Shown here piece by piece: positions 8,045 through 17,065 of a stretch of DNA of 64,000 bases. A program made the position numbers and the translations under genes. The number at the start of each line of letters is the position of its first letter. Position 1 is the stretch's first letter. This stretch comes from an uncultured Christensenellaceae bacterium (GTDB lineage: Bacteria > Bacillota > Clostridia > Christensenellales > UBA3700), in assembly GCA_910587685.1 (NCBI GenBank), contig CAJUMY010000009.1, positions 5,749 through 69,748 on the forward strand, written 5' to 3'. The notes beneath the pieces are model-generated. The model worked only from the letters and a program-made list of their open reading frames with translations. It did no database searches and was not told the origin of the DNA.

Positions 8045-9318
8045 TCGTGAAGTCCTCCGAGAATATTATAAAACTCGGGGAAAGATATGTCAACGCATTC
8101 GGCGTCGGCTATTACCGTCTCTCCACTCGCGACGAGACTCGCCACAGCCGCAGACATCGCTATCCTGTGATCTTTGAACGATTCGACCCTTGCTCCCGAC
8201 AATTCGCCTGTTCCCTCTATTATGAATCCGTCGTCAGTCTTTTCGATCTTACCGCCAAGCGCCGTTATCATGCGATAGACGGTATCTATCCTATCAGTCT
8301 CCTTGACCTTGAGCTCCGCGGCGTCTTTCACGACGGTAACTCCTTTAGCCATACATGCGAGCACCGCTATTATAGGCAACTCGTCTATGAGCGTAGGTAT
8401 CTCGTCGCCGCATATGACAGTACCTGAAAGTTCCGACGACCTTACCGTAATATCGCCGGCTCTTTCGCCGCCAGACGCATATTCTTCGACGGATATATCG
8501 GCGCCCATTCTACGCATGACAGATATTATACCCGCTCGCGTCGGATTGAGCCCCACGTTCTTGACCGTTATTTCGGAATTCGGAGCAATAGCTCCGGCGA
8601 CTAAAAAGTACGCTGCCGATGAAATATCGCCCGGGACCCGCACGTCGCGCGCAACAAGTTTCTCTATAGGGCGTACGGTTATCACGTTGTCCTTCTCTTC
8701 GATATCCGCCCCCATACTTTTGAGCATTATCTCGGTATGATCGCGTGATTTCACCTTTTCTGTTATCACGCTTTCGCTATCGGCGTAAAGAGAAGCGTAT
8801 ATTATAGCCGACTTTACCTGCGCGGAAGCCATAGGCATATCGTATTCTATACCGTGAAGTCTTCTTCCGTATATCTTAAGAGGCAGAAAATTTCCGCCAC
8901 TCGCTTCGATCCTCGCTCCCATAAGAGAAAGAGGCTCGATCACTCTCTTCATAGGACGAAGTCTTAGAGAATCGTCGCCGTCGATCGCGCTTTCAAAACT
9001 TTGCGGAGCAAGTATTCCGCTCAACAGTCTTGTAGTCGTTCCCGAATTGCCTGCGTTCAAAACGCCGTTAAACGCTCTCAGTCCTCGCATACCGCGTCCT
9101 CGAACTATCACTTCTTTTCCAAAAACGCTAATGTCGACGCCGAGAGATCTAAATATATTGAGAGTAGATATACAGTCCTCTCCCGATAGAAAATTAGTGA
9201 TCTTAGCGTCGCCGTCCGCTATCGCGTTGGTCATGATAGCTCTATGAGAAACAGACTTATCGCCTGCTATATCCACCTCGCCCAAAAGCCTTTTAACGCC
9301 TTTCATCACTCTTTCCAT
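8041..9318 (-). CDS. aroA: 5-enolpyruvylshikimate-3-phosphate synthase
   Basis: This 425-residue enzyme transfers enolpyruvate from PEP to shikimate 3-phosphate. GDKSVSHRA near residue 18 supplies the conserved Lys-Ser and Arg contacts, LNAGNSGTTTRL is the PEP-loop motif, and KETDRI is present near the C-terminal half. It sits between pheA and the aroE/aroK fusion. The 134-base gap before it contains a small CGGCTC/GAGCCG hairpin (9403-9422) and a TATAAT-like box but no convincing -35, so an internal promoter is possible but unproven. Confidence 0.94.
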   Translation of the reverse strand: MERVMKGVKRLLGEVDIAGDKSVSHRAIMTNAIADGDAKITNFLSGEDCISTLNIFRSLGVDISVFGKEVIVRGRGMRGLRAFNGVLNAGNSGTTTRLLSGILAPQSFESAIDGDDSLRLRPMKRVIEPLSLMGARIEASGGNFLPLKIYGRRLHGIEYDMPMASAQVKSAIIYASLYADSESVITEKVKSRDHTEIMLKSMGADIEEKDNVITVRPIEKLVARDVRVPGDISSAAYFLVAGAIAPNSEITVKNVGLNPTRAGIISVMRRMGADISVEEYASGGERAGDITVRSSELSGTVICGDEIPTLIDELPIIAVLACMAKGVTVVKDAAELKVKETDRIDTVYRMITALGGKIEKTDDGFIIEGTGELSGARVESFKDHRIAMSAAVASLVASGETVIADAECVDISFPEFYNILGGLHE

Positions 9319-9452
9319 ATCATCTTATCTCCAAAGTATTATTCAAAATATAGCGTACATATACGTACATTACGGATATTATACTATTTTCGCGCTATGC
9401 AGCGGCTCGCTATTATGAGCCGATCCAAATAAAAAATTCTTAGTATTAAAAT

Positions 9453-10595
9453 TCATTCGACGGCGTCGTACGACCCGAGCAATCTTACGAACGGAAGCTC
9501 CTTCTTCAGTTGATACAGCATAGCTCTTACTTTTCTGTCTCGAATATTCCCTTCTATGTCGACGTAGAACCTATACGCCCATTTTTCGCTCTCCAGCGGT
9601 CTCGACTCTATCTTCGACATCGAAAGAGAATACGCCGAAAAGATATTGAGAACGTTCGCCAAAGTACCTGAACTGTTCTCAAGCGAAAATACCAGACTCA
9701 CTTTTCCGCCCGATTTCGGAACCATTAATTTATTCGATACGAGAACGAACCTCGTTGTATTCATAAGGGAATTATTGATATCCTCTGATAGCACTTTAAG
9801 AGAGTACAGCTTAGCGTTCTCTTTTGCCGATATAGCGGCTATATCGACGCGTCCGCTCTCGCTGACTTCTTTGCTCGCTACGGCGTTATTGACCGCGTTC
9901 ACCATATTTAGTTCTCTCTCCACGATAAACGACGAGCACTGCATAAGCGCCTGCGGATGCGCCGTAACGCTCTTTATGCTATCTAGCGTCGCGTCCTTAT
10001 TCGCCAGCAAACAGTGTCTTATGCTAAGGTCGTAGCTTTTTACGATATAGAGCCCATACTTGAGGAAGAGATCGTATACTTCTCCGACGCTTCCCGCAGT
10101 ACTGTTCTCCAAAGGAAGAACGCCGAGCGTGTCGTCGTCTATAGCTTTGAACACGTCTTCGAAATTTTTAACGAACTTTATATATCTCTCTCCGCCTTTT
10201 TTAATAAATTCTCTTGCGGCTATCGACGAATACGCGCCTTCGATACCCTGACATACGAGCGTCGTAAAAGTATTGGTCTCAGGATCCGACGTCAATTCGT
10301 CTTCGTCAAGAGAAACCTTCTCATTATCGACTGCGTAAACGTACTGAAGCGCCCTTGAATTGACAAGTAGCTTCTTATATACTTCGACGACGGCTTTCGC
10401 CTCGCTCTCGGCGAGTCCTGCGGTAAGTCTTTCGAGTATTTCGTCCTCTCTCTCTTTAACGTAAACAGTCGGATTGATCGTTCCCTCGCACTTTACCTTC
10501 GCAACGTCTAACGAGCGTTTCAATCTCTCGGTCACGAGTTTAACGAGCGACGAATCTATACCGTCTATTTCCTTTCTTATTTCACTTAGTTCCAT
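9453..10595 (-). CDS. pheA: bifunctional chorismate mutase / prephenate dehydratase
   Basis: The 380-residue protein has three parts: an AroQ-type chorismate mutase (about 1-90), a prephenate dehydratase (about 105-290, with VLPLENSTAGSV and the TRF motif in MNTTRFVLV), and a C-terminal ACT domain with IESRP that normally binds phenylalanine. It commits chorismate to phenylalanine. The frame is open further upstream, but the ATG at MELSEIRKEID starts the mutase domain correctly and has a GGAGG 12 bases before it. This start overlaps the aroC end by 14 bases. The Phe-type T-box at the head of the operon fits its role. Confidence 0.93.
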   Translation of the reverse strand: MELSEIRKEIDGIDSSLVKLVTERLKRSLDVAKVKCEGTINPTVYVKEREDEILERLTAGLAESEAKAVVEVYKKLLVNSRALQYVYAVDNEKVSLDEDELTSDPETNTFTTLVCQGIEGAYSSIAAREFIKKGGERYIKFVKNFEDVFKAIDDDTLGVLPLENSTAGSVGEVYDLFLKYGLYIVKSYDLSIRHCLLANKDATLDSIKSVTAHPQALMQCSSFIVERELNMVNAVNNAVASKEVSESGRVDIAAISAKENAKLYSLKVLSEDINNSLMNTTRFVLVSNKLMVPKSGGKVSLVFSLENSSGTLANVLNIFSAYSLSMSKIESRPLESEKWAYRFYVDIEGNIRDRKVRAMLYQLKKELPFVRLLGSYDAVE

Positions 10596-11679
10596 TATAT
10601 CCGTAAGCCTCCAGATACATATCGCATACCGTGAGCGCGGCGACGGCTTCGATAACCGGTATCGCTCGTATCGCAACGCAGGGATCGTGTCTTCCGTTGA
10701 TAATAAGCTCCTTTTCCGTCATAGAACTGATATCTACGCTCATTTGCGGCTTATATATCGAAGGGGTAGGCTTCATCGCTGCCGAAAAAACTATCGGCAT
10801 ACCGCTAGTGATACCTCCGAGAACGCCGCCGTTGTTATTCGACGACGTGATGACTTTTCCGCCCTCTATCTTAAAACAGTCGTTCATTTCGCTTCCGCGT
10901 CCGAGAGCGTAAGAAAAACCTTTGCCGAACTCTATCCCCTTAAGCGCAGGAATTGCGTACATTGCCGAAGCGATACGCGATTCGACGCTTCTTGCCATAT
11001 ATCCGCCTATGCCCGCCTTAACGCCGAATATCCCGCACTCGATGATCGCGCCTATCGAATCTCCGTCCTTAGCTATGTCACCGATGAGTTTTTCTATCCT
11101 CTCGGAATTGCCTTTCTTTATCGAAGGAAACGTCTTATTCTCTATTCTTTCTATCACGTCGGCATTTGCGTAATCGACGAATGAATCGTCGGATATATCG
11201 CCGATATTGCGTATATGCGCCGCTATTTTCACACCGAACGAATGAAGATACATCTTAGCCAAAGCGCCGGCGAACACCATAGGAGCAGTAAGTCTTCCCG
11301 AAAAATGTCCGCCGCCGCGAACGTCGTTATGCCCCGAAAACCTCTCGTAAGCAGTGTAATCGGCATGAGACGGTCTTACCGTGTATTCGATATTTCCGTA
11401 ATCCTTTGAGCGTCTGTCCTCGTTAAGTATCCTAAACGCGATAGGACTGCCTTCGGTAACGTTATCCTTTATTCCCGAAACGACGACGGGAATATCTTTT
11501 TCCTTTCTCTTTGTAGAGAACGCCGAAGACGAAGGCGCTCTTCTCGCCATTTCGCAAAGCGCAAACTCTTCGTCGTATTTTACGCCGGCGGGAAAACCGT
11601 CGATAACGCCGCCGATCTCAGGGCCGTGAGACTCTCCCCATACCGTCATTTTAATATTTCCGTCGATAACTATGGACAT
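10582..11679 (-). CDS. aroC: chorismate synthase
   Basis: This 365-residue FMN-dependent enzyme makes chorismate from 5-enolpyruvylshikimate 3-phosphate. GESHGPEIGGVIDGFPAG near the N-terminus and GHNDVRGGGHFSGR in the first third are family signatures, and the C-terminal RHDPC motif with its Arg and Asp is present. Length matches the family. A TAAAAGGAGGATAT site precedes the ATG. It lies between aroB and pheA. Confidence 0.95.
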   Translation of the reverse strand: MSIVIDGNIKMTVWGESHGPEIGGVIDGFPAGVKYDEEFALCEMARRAPSSSAFSTKRKEKDIPVVVSGIKDNVTEGSPIAFRILNEDRRSKDYGNIEYTVRPSHADYTAYERFSGHNDVRGGGHFSGRLTAPMVFAGALAKMYLHSFGVKIAAHIRNIGDISDDSFVDYANADVIERIENKTFPSIKKGNSERIEKLIGDIAKDGDSIGAIIECGIFGVKAGIGGYMARSVESRIASAMYAIPALKGIEFGKGFSYALGRGSEMNDCFKIEGGKVITSSNNNGGVLGGITSGMPIVFSAAMKPTPSIYKPQMSVDISSMTEKELIINGRHDPCVAIRAIPVIEAVAALTVCDMYLEAYGYNGTK

Positions 11680-11772
11680 TATATCCTCCTTTTAGCTCGT
11701 CTGCTATAAACTGTAATTAAAGCCGTCAAATCGGCGAATACCGATTATTATTCTTCTAAGAAGTGAATTATT

Positions 11773-12822
11773 TCAGCAAAATTCTTCAACGTTCTTTAAC
11801 GCTATTTTCACGTCGTCAAAGCTCATCTTTCTAACAACAGGCTTTCCTATATCCTCGATAAGTACGAAATTGATGCCGTCTCCTCTACGCTTCTTATCCC
11901 TCGCTATATATTCTAACATATCGTCCGCGGTGAAGTCCACGCTAATATCGAGCGAAAATTTTCTCAGCGCTCTTTCCAAAACGTCAAAACATTTTTTATC
12001 GAGCGATAGAATATTTTCCGACATTTTGACGGCGTATTTCATTCCGACGGCGACCGCCTCTCCGTGCAGATACTTCGTATATCCCGAAAGAGCTTCTATG
12101 GCGTGCGCGACGGTGTGTCCGAAATTGAGTATCATTCTTTTTCCGCTTTCGAATTCGTCCTCCTCGACGACGCCCGCCTTTACTCCGAGCGTCTTTTCAA
12201 TGACGTCCTCGACGTTATATCCGTCCGAAATGATATCTTCGAGTATCGAACCGTTCTTTATAAAACCGCATTTTATTACTTCCGCCATACCCGAATCCGT
12301 CTCCCTCTTCGGAAGCGTAGTTAGATAAGAAGTATCTATGAGCACCGCCTCGGGTTGAGTTATGACGCCTATCAGGTTCTTTCCGTACTTTGTATCGAAT
12401 CCCGACTTTCCTCCGACGGACGAATCGACCATTGCAAGAAGCGTCGTCGGCATCTGTACGACTCTAACGCCTCTGAGATACGTCGCTCCCGCAAACGCCG
12501 TCATGTCTCCTACTACTCCGCCGCCGAACGCGACTATAACGTCGCTCTTAGTAACGCCTATCCTGTTAAACTCCGAGTACATATAAAGAACGGTATCTAT
12601 ATTCTTATTCTCCTCGCCCGCGTTCACTAAAATAAATTGCGCCGCTATACCCATATCGTTGCACCTATCGCGAATACTCGAAAGCCACAGCTTGGCGACG
12701 TTGCTATCCGTCACGAACACGAATTTGTCCGCTCTTATATCCTTCAATCTTTCTATGGCGTCTTTTTCTATTATTATATCGTATTTTCCCGTCTTGGTAG
12801 TTACGCCGATAACTCTGCTCAT
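11773..12822 (-). CDS. aroB: 3-dehydroquinate synthase
   Basis: This 349-residue NAD- and metal-dependent enzyme cyclises DAHP to 3-dehydroquinate. FGGGVVGDMTAFAGATYLRG is the NAD-binding region, and the metal ligands are suggested by EVIKCG, a downstream NFGHTVAHAIE and LHGEAVAVGM. It begins four bases after the DAHP synthase stop, an arrangement that suggests translational coupling of the first two pathway steps. Confidence 0.95.
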   Translation of the reverse strand: MSRVIGVTTKTGKYDIIIEKDAIERLKDIRADKFVFVTDSNVAKLWLSSIRDRCNDMGIAAQFILVNAGEENKNIDTVLYMYSEFNRIGVTKSDVIVAFGGGVVGDMTAFAGATYLRGVRVVQMPTTLLAMVDSSVGGKSGFDTKYGKNLIGVITQPEAVLIDTSYLTTLPKRETDSGMAEVIKCGFIKNGSILEDIISDGYNVEDVIEKTLGVKAGVVEEDEFESGKRMILNFGHTVAHAIEALSGYTKYLHGEAVAVGMKYAVKMSENILSLDKKCFDVLERALRKFSLDISVDFTADDMLEYIARDKKRRGDGINFVLIEDIGKPVVRKMSFDDVKIALKNVEEFC

Positions 12823-12826
12823 TTCA

Positions 12827-13843
12827 TCATATCTCCCTGTCGACAGCCTCTGCGACGCGTCTCAGTCTTAGAATAAGCTCCTTAAAATCGTCGGGAAGGA
12901 TCGACTGTGAACCGTCGCAAAGCGCCTTCTTAGGTTCGGGATGGACCTCTATGATCAGTCCGTCGGCGCCTGCCGCTATCGCCGCCTTACTCATTGGCTC
13001 GACAAGCGACGCGACTCCCGTAGCATGCGACGGATCGACTATTACGGGCAAATGCGAAAGCTGCTTCAATACCGGAATAGCGCTAAGATCGAGCGTATTC
13101 CTTGTATACGTCTCCATCGTCCTTATTCCCCTCTCGCATAGCATTACTTTATCGTTTCCGCCGCTCATGATATACTCGGCGCTCATCAAAAACTCTTCTA
13201 TGGTATTAGCAAATCCGCGTTTTAACAAAATCGGTTTGTCAACTTTTCCCAGCGCCTTAAGCAGTTCGAAATTCTGCATATTTCTCGCGCCGACCTGTAT
13301 TATATCTATCTTCTCCATGAACTCATCGAGATATTCGATATTGGTGATCTCGCTTATCACGGGCATACCGTATTTTTTACGGGCGTAATCGAGCATCTCA
13401 AGTCCCTCTTCTCCGAGACCTTGGAAAGAATACGGAGACGTTCTCGGCTTGAACGCGCCGCCTCTCATGATCGAAGCTCCGTAGCCCTTAAGAGTACTGC
13501 CGAGAGCGTCGAGATATTCGTAGTTCTCGATAGAACACGGTCCTGCCATAACGACTATTTTTTTATCGCCTATCTTAACGCCGCCGACGTCTATTACGGT
13601 ATTGTCGGGATGAAACTTTCTGTTCGCCTTTTTATACGGTTCCTGAACTCTCATTACCTTTTCGACTATATCGTCCTGTCTCAGCGAATCGATATCTATC
13701 TTATAAGTATCGCCGACCAGTCCGTATACCGTCGAGAGCGTTCCCGCTATAGGACAAACTTTTACGTTCCTCGACTCTTCGAGATGATTCTTAAAATCTT
13801 CCGCCTGCTTTTTCGTGATTCCGTTCTTAAGTACAATGATCAT
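12827..13843 (-). CDS. aroF: DAHP synthase, type I-beta, phenylalanine-branch copy
   Basis: This 338-residue paralogue of the enzyme at 4444-5454 has the same layout: an N-terminal ferredoxin-like regulatory domain (MIIVLKNGITKKQ onward), then the barrel with MAGPCS, KPRTSPYSFQG and QVGARNMQNF. The frame stays open upstream for 41 more codons, but those codons lie in the T-box leader and look unlike protein; the ATG at 13843 has an AAGGAGAG site. It heads the six-gene operon that ends in pheA and aroE/aroK, controlled by a Phe T-box, so it likely supplies phenylalanine and common-pathway flux. Confidence 0.93.
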   Translation of the reverse strand: MIIVLKNGITKKQAEDFKNHLEESRNVKVCPIAGTLSTVYGLVGDTYKIDIDSLRQDDIVEKVMRVQEPYKKANRKFHPDNTVIDVGGVKIGDKKIVVMAGPCSIENYEYLDALGSTLKGYGASIMRGGAFKPRTSPYSFQGLGEEGLEMLDYARKKYGMPVISEITNIEYLDEFMEKIDIIQVGARNMQNFELLKALGKVDKPILLKRGFANTIEEFLMSAEYIMSGGNDKVMLCERGIRTMETYTRNTLDLSAIPVLKQLSHLPVIVDPSHATGVASLVEPMSKAAIAAGADGLIIEVHPEPKKALCDGSQSILPDDFKELILRLRRVAEAVDREI

Positions 13844-13892
13844 AGTAACAAACTCTCCTTTGACTGTAAATTTCAAGATAACGTCGCGGTAT

Positions 13893-14157
13893 AAAAAAAT
13901 ACTCCTCTCCCCAAATGGGACGAAGAGTATAACTTTCCGTGAAACCAACCCATATTCGTATCGCAATGCGAAACGCGCTTTTGAGACGCAAACTACGCCT
14001 TTATCCTGTAACGGGGACGACCGTCCGAACCTACTGTTATTTCAGCTCGGCGCTCACGAGGGAACTTCGACACCTATTCTCCAAACGCGCTTCCAGTCCA
14101 AGACGCGTATTCCCTGCTGAAGAAACCGATATTTACTTTCCTCGCTCAACGCTTTAC
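13893..14157 (-). ncRNA. T-box riboswitch, Phe (UUC) specifier
   Basis: The leader carries the T-box layout. Stem I has a GCGTT/AGCGC base, GAGCGAGGAAAGTA (kink-turn and loop E side), and GAAGTTC opposite it, with the specifier TTC at 14064-14062. GTAGGTTCGGACGG and CCCCGTTACAGG (stem III) follow. The antiterminator is ATGGGTTGGTTTCACGG (13953-13937), whose TGGT can pair with the ACCA end of tRNA-Phe, together with CGTCCCAT. The alternative terminator spans 13930-13899 and is followed by seven Ts. The T-box core is slightly degenerate from consensus. UUC fits pheA in the operon. Confidence 0.87.
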
Positions 14158-14163
14158 GTTAAG

Positions 14164-14192
14164 ATTATACAACACTCTAAATGCCTTGTCAA
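14164..14192 (-). promoter_or_regulatory. sigma-A promoter of the T-box aro operon
   Basis: TTGACA (14192-14187) and TATAAT (14169-14164) are 17 bases apart, both perfect consensus. The predicted start near 14157 begins the T-box leader. Confidence 0.9.
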
Positions 14193-14244
14193 TAAGCTGA
14201 TAAAAAATTTTTATAAAGAATCTGCGTTAAACTGACAGAACCTA

Positions 14245-14502
14245 TTATTTGTCGTAATTCAATTCCTCTCTCAGCTTCTCCATTTCCGTCTCCGAGTACG
14301 ATAACATTTCGTCGGGCGTCGTTCCGAAATACGAGCATATTCTCATGAGCGTGACGAGGTCTGGTTCGCATATTCCCTTGCACCACCTGCTCACCGTCTG
14401 CTGAGTAGTGTAAAGATATTTTGCCAACATTTCTTGCGTCACGTTATTCTCTCTCATTGCGATCCTTAACATTTCGCCGAATCCGCTTCTTAACTTATCC
14501 AT
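14245..14502 (-). CDS. small XRE-family helix-turn-helix protein
   Basis: This 85-residue protein is essentially one Cro/CI-type HTH domain: NNVTQEMLAKYLYTTQQTVSRWCKG is the helix-turn-helix, and GTTPDEMLSY is the usual last helix. It is a DNA-binding regulator with no separate sensing domain. It lies upstream of the aro operon in the same orientation but before that operon's own promoter, so it may be regulated separately. An imperfect GTGT...ACAC repeat at about 14550-14572 upstream could be an operator. The target is unknown. Confidence 0.8.
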   Translation of the reverse strand: MDKLRSGFGEMLRIAMRENNVTQEMLAKYLYTTQQTVSRWCKGICEPDLVTLMRICSYFGTTPDEMLSYSETEMEKLREELNYDK

Positions 14503-14816
14503 CTATACGCAATACTCCTCGCGATTCCTTGAGATGATTATATCCAAATTTCGTGTCTCATTATTTAGATACACGTTTTTAGTGTAATTATGCAATCTTG
14601 TAAAAATTTATGTGAGTATATATAACGATAAACCTTGTTTCATACGTTAAATCTATCATTAATCATAATTTCAAAATCGCCGAAAAGTATATTGATATAG
14701 AACTATAAGAGTGACATTGTCCGTTTAATTACATTAAAAACCGTATTCGTGTAATTTCATTTTCAAAACATCGTTTGAATTTTTACATTTTTATTCCAAA
14801 TTATGCGTTTACGGCA
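14503..14816. other. intergenic, no gene seen
   Basis: This AT-rich stretch separates the XRE gene from the lipoprotein gene. Apart from the imperfect inverted repeat and a TATAAT on the minus strand near 14536-14541 (probably the XRE promoter), I see nothing in it. Confidence 0.5.
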
Positions 14817-14846
14817 TTGACAATCTCATAAAACGAATAGTATAAT
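14817..14846 (+). promoter_or_regulatory. sigma-A promoter of the lipoprotein gene
   Basis: TTGACA (14817-14822) and TATAAT (14841-14846) are 18 bases apart, followed by GGAGG at 14870-14874 before the ATG. Confidence 0.85.
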
Positions 14847-14881
14847 ATAACTACAATACTAACTTTCTTGGAGGAAGAAAA

Positions 14882-15313
14882 ATGAAAAAATTGGCAAAAT
14901 CTTTAGCAATCGTTATGCTCATCGTTATGAGCCTTGCGCTTCTCGTTTCCTGCGGACCGAACAGCGATCCCGATAAGGCGCTCGCTTCGTTAAAGAAAAA
15001 CGAATTCGTTGCAGGAAAAGCAACCGACGCTTTTTCCCTCGGCGTTGTACAGGTTGCGATCGGCGCAGATAACGGCGACATCACCGCTATCGTTAGCGGC
15101 TCGAAAGTAGCAAAAGACGACGAAAACAATACGAAAAGCGATAGCATCACCATCATCTATTTCAAAGACGGCAAGACCGCTAACAATCTTTGGACTAAGA
15201 TCGAAGAGTACGCTAACGAGAAGAACGAAGACAAGGAGTCTGACTGGGTTATTAAGAAGTCCGGCGCTATGGTTTACTTCGGCACTAAGGGCGGAGTAAA
15301 AGCTGCCGCTTAA
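14882..15313 (+). CDS. small lipoprotein of unknown function
   Basis: This 143-residue protein has a lipoprotein signal peptide: a basic start, a hydrophobic core and the lipobox LVSC with Cys24. The mature part is a soluble domain of about 120 residues, rich in Lys, Asp and Ala, with no motif I recognise. It is a single-gene unit, with its own consensus promoter, strong ribosome site and terminator, so it may be well expressed. It should be anchored to the outer face of the membrane. Confidence 0.75.
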   Translation: MKKLAKSLAIVMLIVMSLALLVSCGPNSDPDKALASLKKNEFVAGKATDAFSLGVVQVAIGADNGDITAIVSGSKVAKDDENNTKSDSITIIYFKDGKTANNLWTKIEEYANEKNEDKESDWVIKKSGAMVYFGTKGGVKAAA

Positions 15314-15344
15314 TTGCGACTTTAGATAAATTGATTTTTTCATG

Positions 15345-15386
15345 AAATAAAAGAACTTCGGTATAAACTCCGAAGTTCTTTTATTT
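15345..15386. terminator. bidirectional terminator
   Basis: AAATAAAAGAACTTCGG (15345-15361) and its complement (15370-15386) form a 17-bp stem with an 8-base loop, rich in A/T at both ends. It separates the lipoprotein gene (plus) from aroQ (minus). Confidence 0.88.
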
Positions 15387-15496
15387 TAATCTTTATTCCT
15401 AAACTCTAGAAACTATGTTTGATCGATATATTGATTTATAAAAATGCAAAATCGCCTAGCTTTTCAAAATAATATATCAAGTTAAAAAACCGATTT

Positions 15497-15922
15497 CTAT
15501 AAATTCCGAACGATATATTCTATAGCTTTCGTATAGCTATCCTTGCCGAATCCTATGAACGACGCTACGCAGACGTCTTTGATAACGGACGTTCTTCTCC
15601 ACTCCTCTCTCTTTGAAATATCGCTGATGTGAACCTCTACAACGGGAACTTCTGCGCACTCTATCGCGTCTCTTATAGCGTAACTGTAATGCGTGTACGC
15701 TCCTGCGTTTATCGCTACGGCATCAAAGCCTTTTTCGTGCAGCTTATCTATGATAGCGCCCTCGTACGCGCTCTGAAAAAACGATACTTCGACGCCGAGC
15801 TTAGCTGAAAACTCTGCGACGTAGCCCTCCAGTTCGCTAAGAGTAAACGAGCCGTACTGCGCTTTATCCCTTTTTCCGAGCATATCGAGATTAGGTCCGT
15901 TGATAACGAGTATTTTTTTCAT
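15497..15922 (-). CDS. aroQ: type II 3-dehydroquinate dehydratase
   Basis: This 141-residue enzyme dehydrates 3-dehydroquinate to 3-dehydroshikimate and normally forms dodecamers. INGPNLDMLGKRD with the following Tyr (AQYGS) is the active-site loop, INAGAYTHYSYAIRDA and VEVHISDISKREEWR complete the site with the catalytic His. It supplies the one step missing from the aro operon. It has its own promoter and AAGGAG site and no T-box was seen in front of it. Confidence 0.94.
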   Translation of the reverse strand: MKKILVINGPNLDMLGKRDKAQYGSFTLSELEGYVAEFSAKLGVEVSFFQSAYEGAIIDKLHEKGFDAVAINAGAYTHYSYAIRDAIECAEVPVVEVHISDISKREEWRRTSVIKDVCVASFIGFGKDSYTKAIEYIVRNL

Positions 15923-16025
15923 ATATAAGCTCCTTTTTTAACGTCGTACGATAGCGGCTTCCTGTTTTTGCATTTATCTTTACAAAACAATAAACATAGT
16001 CCTATCCGCCGCATATATTTAGTAT

Positions 16026-16055
16026 ACTATAAATCCCGATATGCGATTTTGTCAA
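16026..16055 (-). promoter_or_regulatory. promoter of aroQ
   Basis: On the minus strand TTGACA (16055-16050) is followed after 18 bases by TATAGT (16031-16026). Confidence 0.7.
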
Positions 16056-16116
16056 GAAATTATGCAAATATTACGCCGATTAGCTTAAATTACCATAAAA
16101 TAATTGAACGATAAAG

Positions 16117-16146
16117 TTGCTTATCTTTTACAATGTATATTATAAT
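16117..16146 (+). promoter_or_regulatory. promoter of azlCD
   Basis: TTGCTT (16117-16122) and TATAAT (16141-16146) are 18 bases apart upstream of azlC. Confidence 0.6.
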
Positions 16147-16186
16147 AATATAATCTTAACGTTATATCGTGTCGAAAGAGGTCGTT

Positions 16187-17065
16187 ATGCTCAATAAAAG
16201 AGAACTGACATTATTAAGAGGATTACGCGACGGATTGCCGATAGCTCTCGGCTATCTATCCGTTTCTTTTACCTTCGGCATAATAGCTATAGCCAACGAC
16301 GCGCCTGTCTGGGCTCCGATATTGACTTCGCTCACCAATTTTACGGGAACGGGACAATTCGTCGGAATGGATATGCTCTATAACGGAAGCGCCCTTTTCG
16401 AAATAGCCGTTACGATGGCTATCATCAGCGCAAGATATATCCTTCTCTCTCTTTCGCTGTCTCAGAAACTGCCCGATAAAACCAACACTCTAAAGCGATT
16501 CATAATCGCGTTCGGAATAACGGACGAAGTCTTTGCCGTCGCAATAAATAAGCGAGAACAAATCAACTTCAAATACCTTGTCGGTCTTATGTTCGGCTCG
16601 TTTTCGGGCTGGGTCGGCGGCACGTGTATAGGAGCGTTAGCAGGCAAGATAATTCCCGATTCTCTGCTCTCTGCAATGGGCATAGCCATATATGCAATGT
16701 TCATGGCAATAATAGTTCCTCCAGCAAAAGGTTCGAGACCTATTCTAATCACCGTGATACTATCTGCGGCGATTAGCTCTTTTCTCTACATATTCAAGAC
16801 GTTCAGAGACAACAGTTTCTATCTCATACTCATCGGCGGCGTAGGCGCCGCGATCGTCACGACCGTTCTATTCCCGATACAGGACGCAAAAGACGGATCC
16901 AATACGATGGGAAGCTCTGCGGATGATAAAAATATCGCGGAAATATATTCGCAAAACGCAAGCGACGTCTCTTTCTCTTCATACGAAATAGCTTCAAATC
17001 TCTCGAAAACGAGCGAGATAACAGCCGAAAGCGACGACGGTAAAAACGAGGAGGAAAAGCTATGA
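16187..17065 (+). CDS. azlC: AzlC-family branched-chain amino acid exporter, large subunit
   Basis: This 292-residue membrane protein belongs to the AzlC family, which works with a small AzlD partner to export branched-chain amino acids and analogues. LRGLRDGLPIALGYL and the membrane-embedded TNFTGTGQF region are family features, with about six hydrophobic segments up to residue 230. A polar tail of roughly 60 residues, rich in Ser, Glu and Asp, follows and is unusual. A GTG at 16169 is in frame, but the ATG at 16187 has AAGAGG five bases upstream and is preferred. It overlaps azlD by four bases. Confidence 0.88.
   Translation: MLNKRELTLLRGLRDGLPIALGYLSVSFTFGIIAIANDAPVWAPILTSLTNFTGTGQFVGMDMLYNGSALFEIAVTMAIISARYILLSLSLSQKLPDKTNTLKRFIIAFGITDEVFAVAINKREQINFKYLVGLMFGSFSGWVGGTCIGALAGKIIPDSLLSAMGIAIYAMFMAIIVPPAKGSRPILITVILSAAISSFLYIFKTFRDNSFYLILIGGVGAAIVTTVLFPIQDAKDGSNTMGSSADDKNIAEIYSQNASDVSFSSYEIASNLSKTSEITAESDDGKNEEEKL

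Noticed and set aside
13844..13966. N-terminal extension of the second DAHP synthase
   Set aside because: These codons lie in the T-box terminator region, and the ATG at 13843 has the ribosome site and the correct family start.
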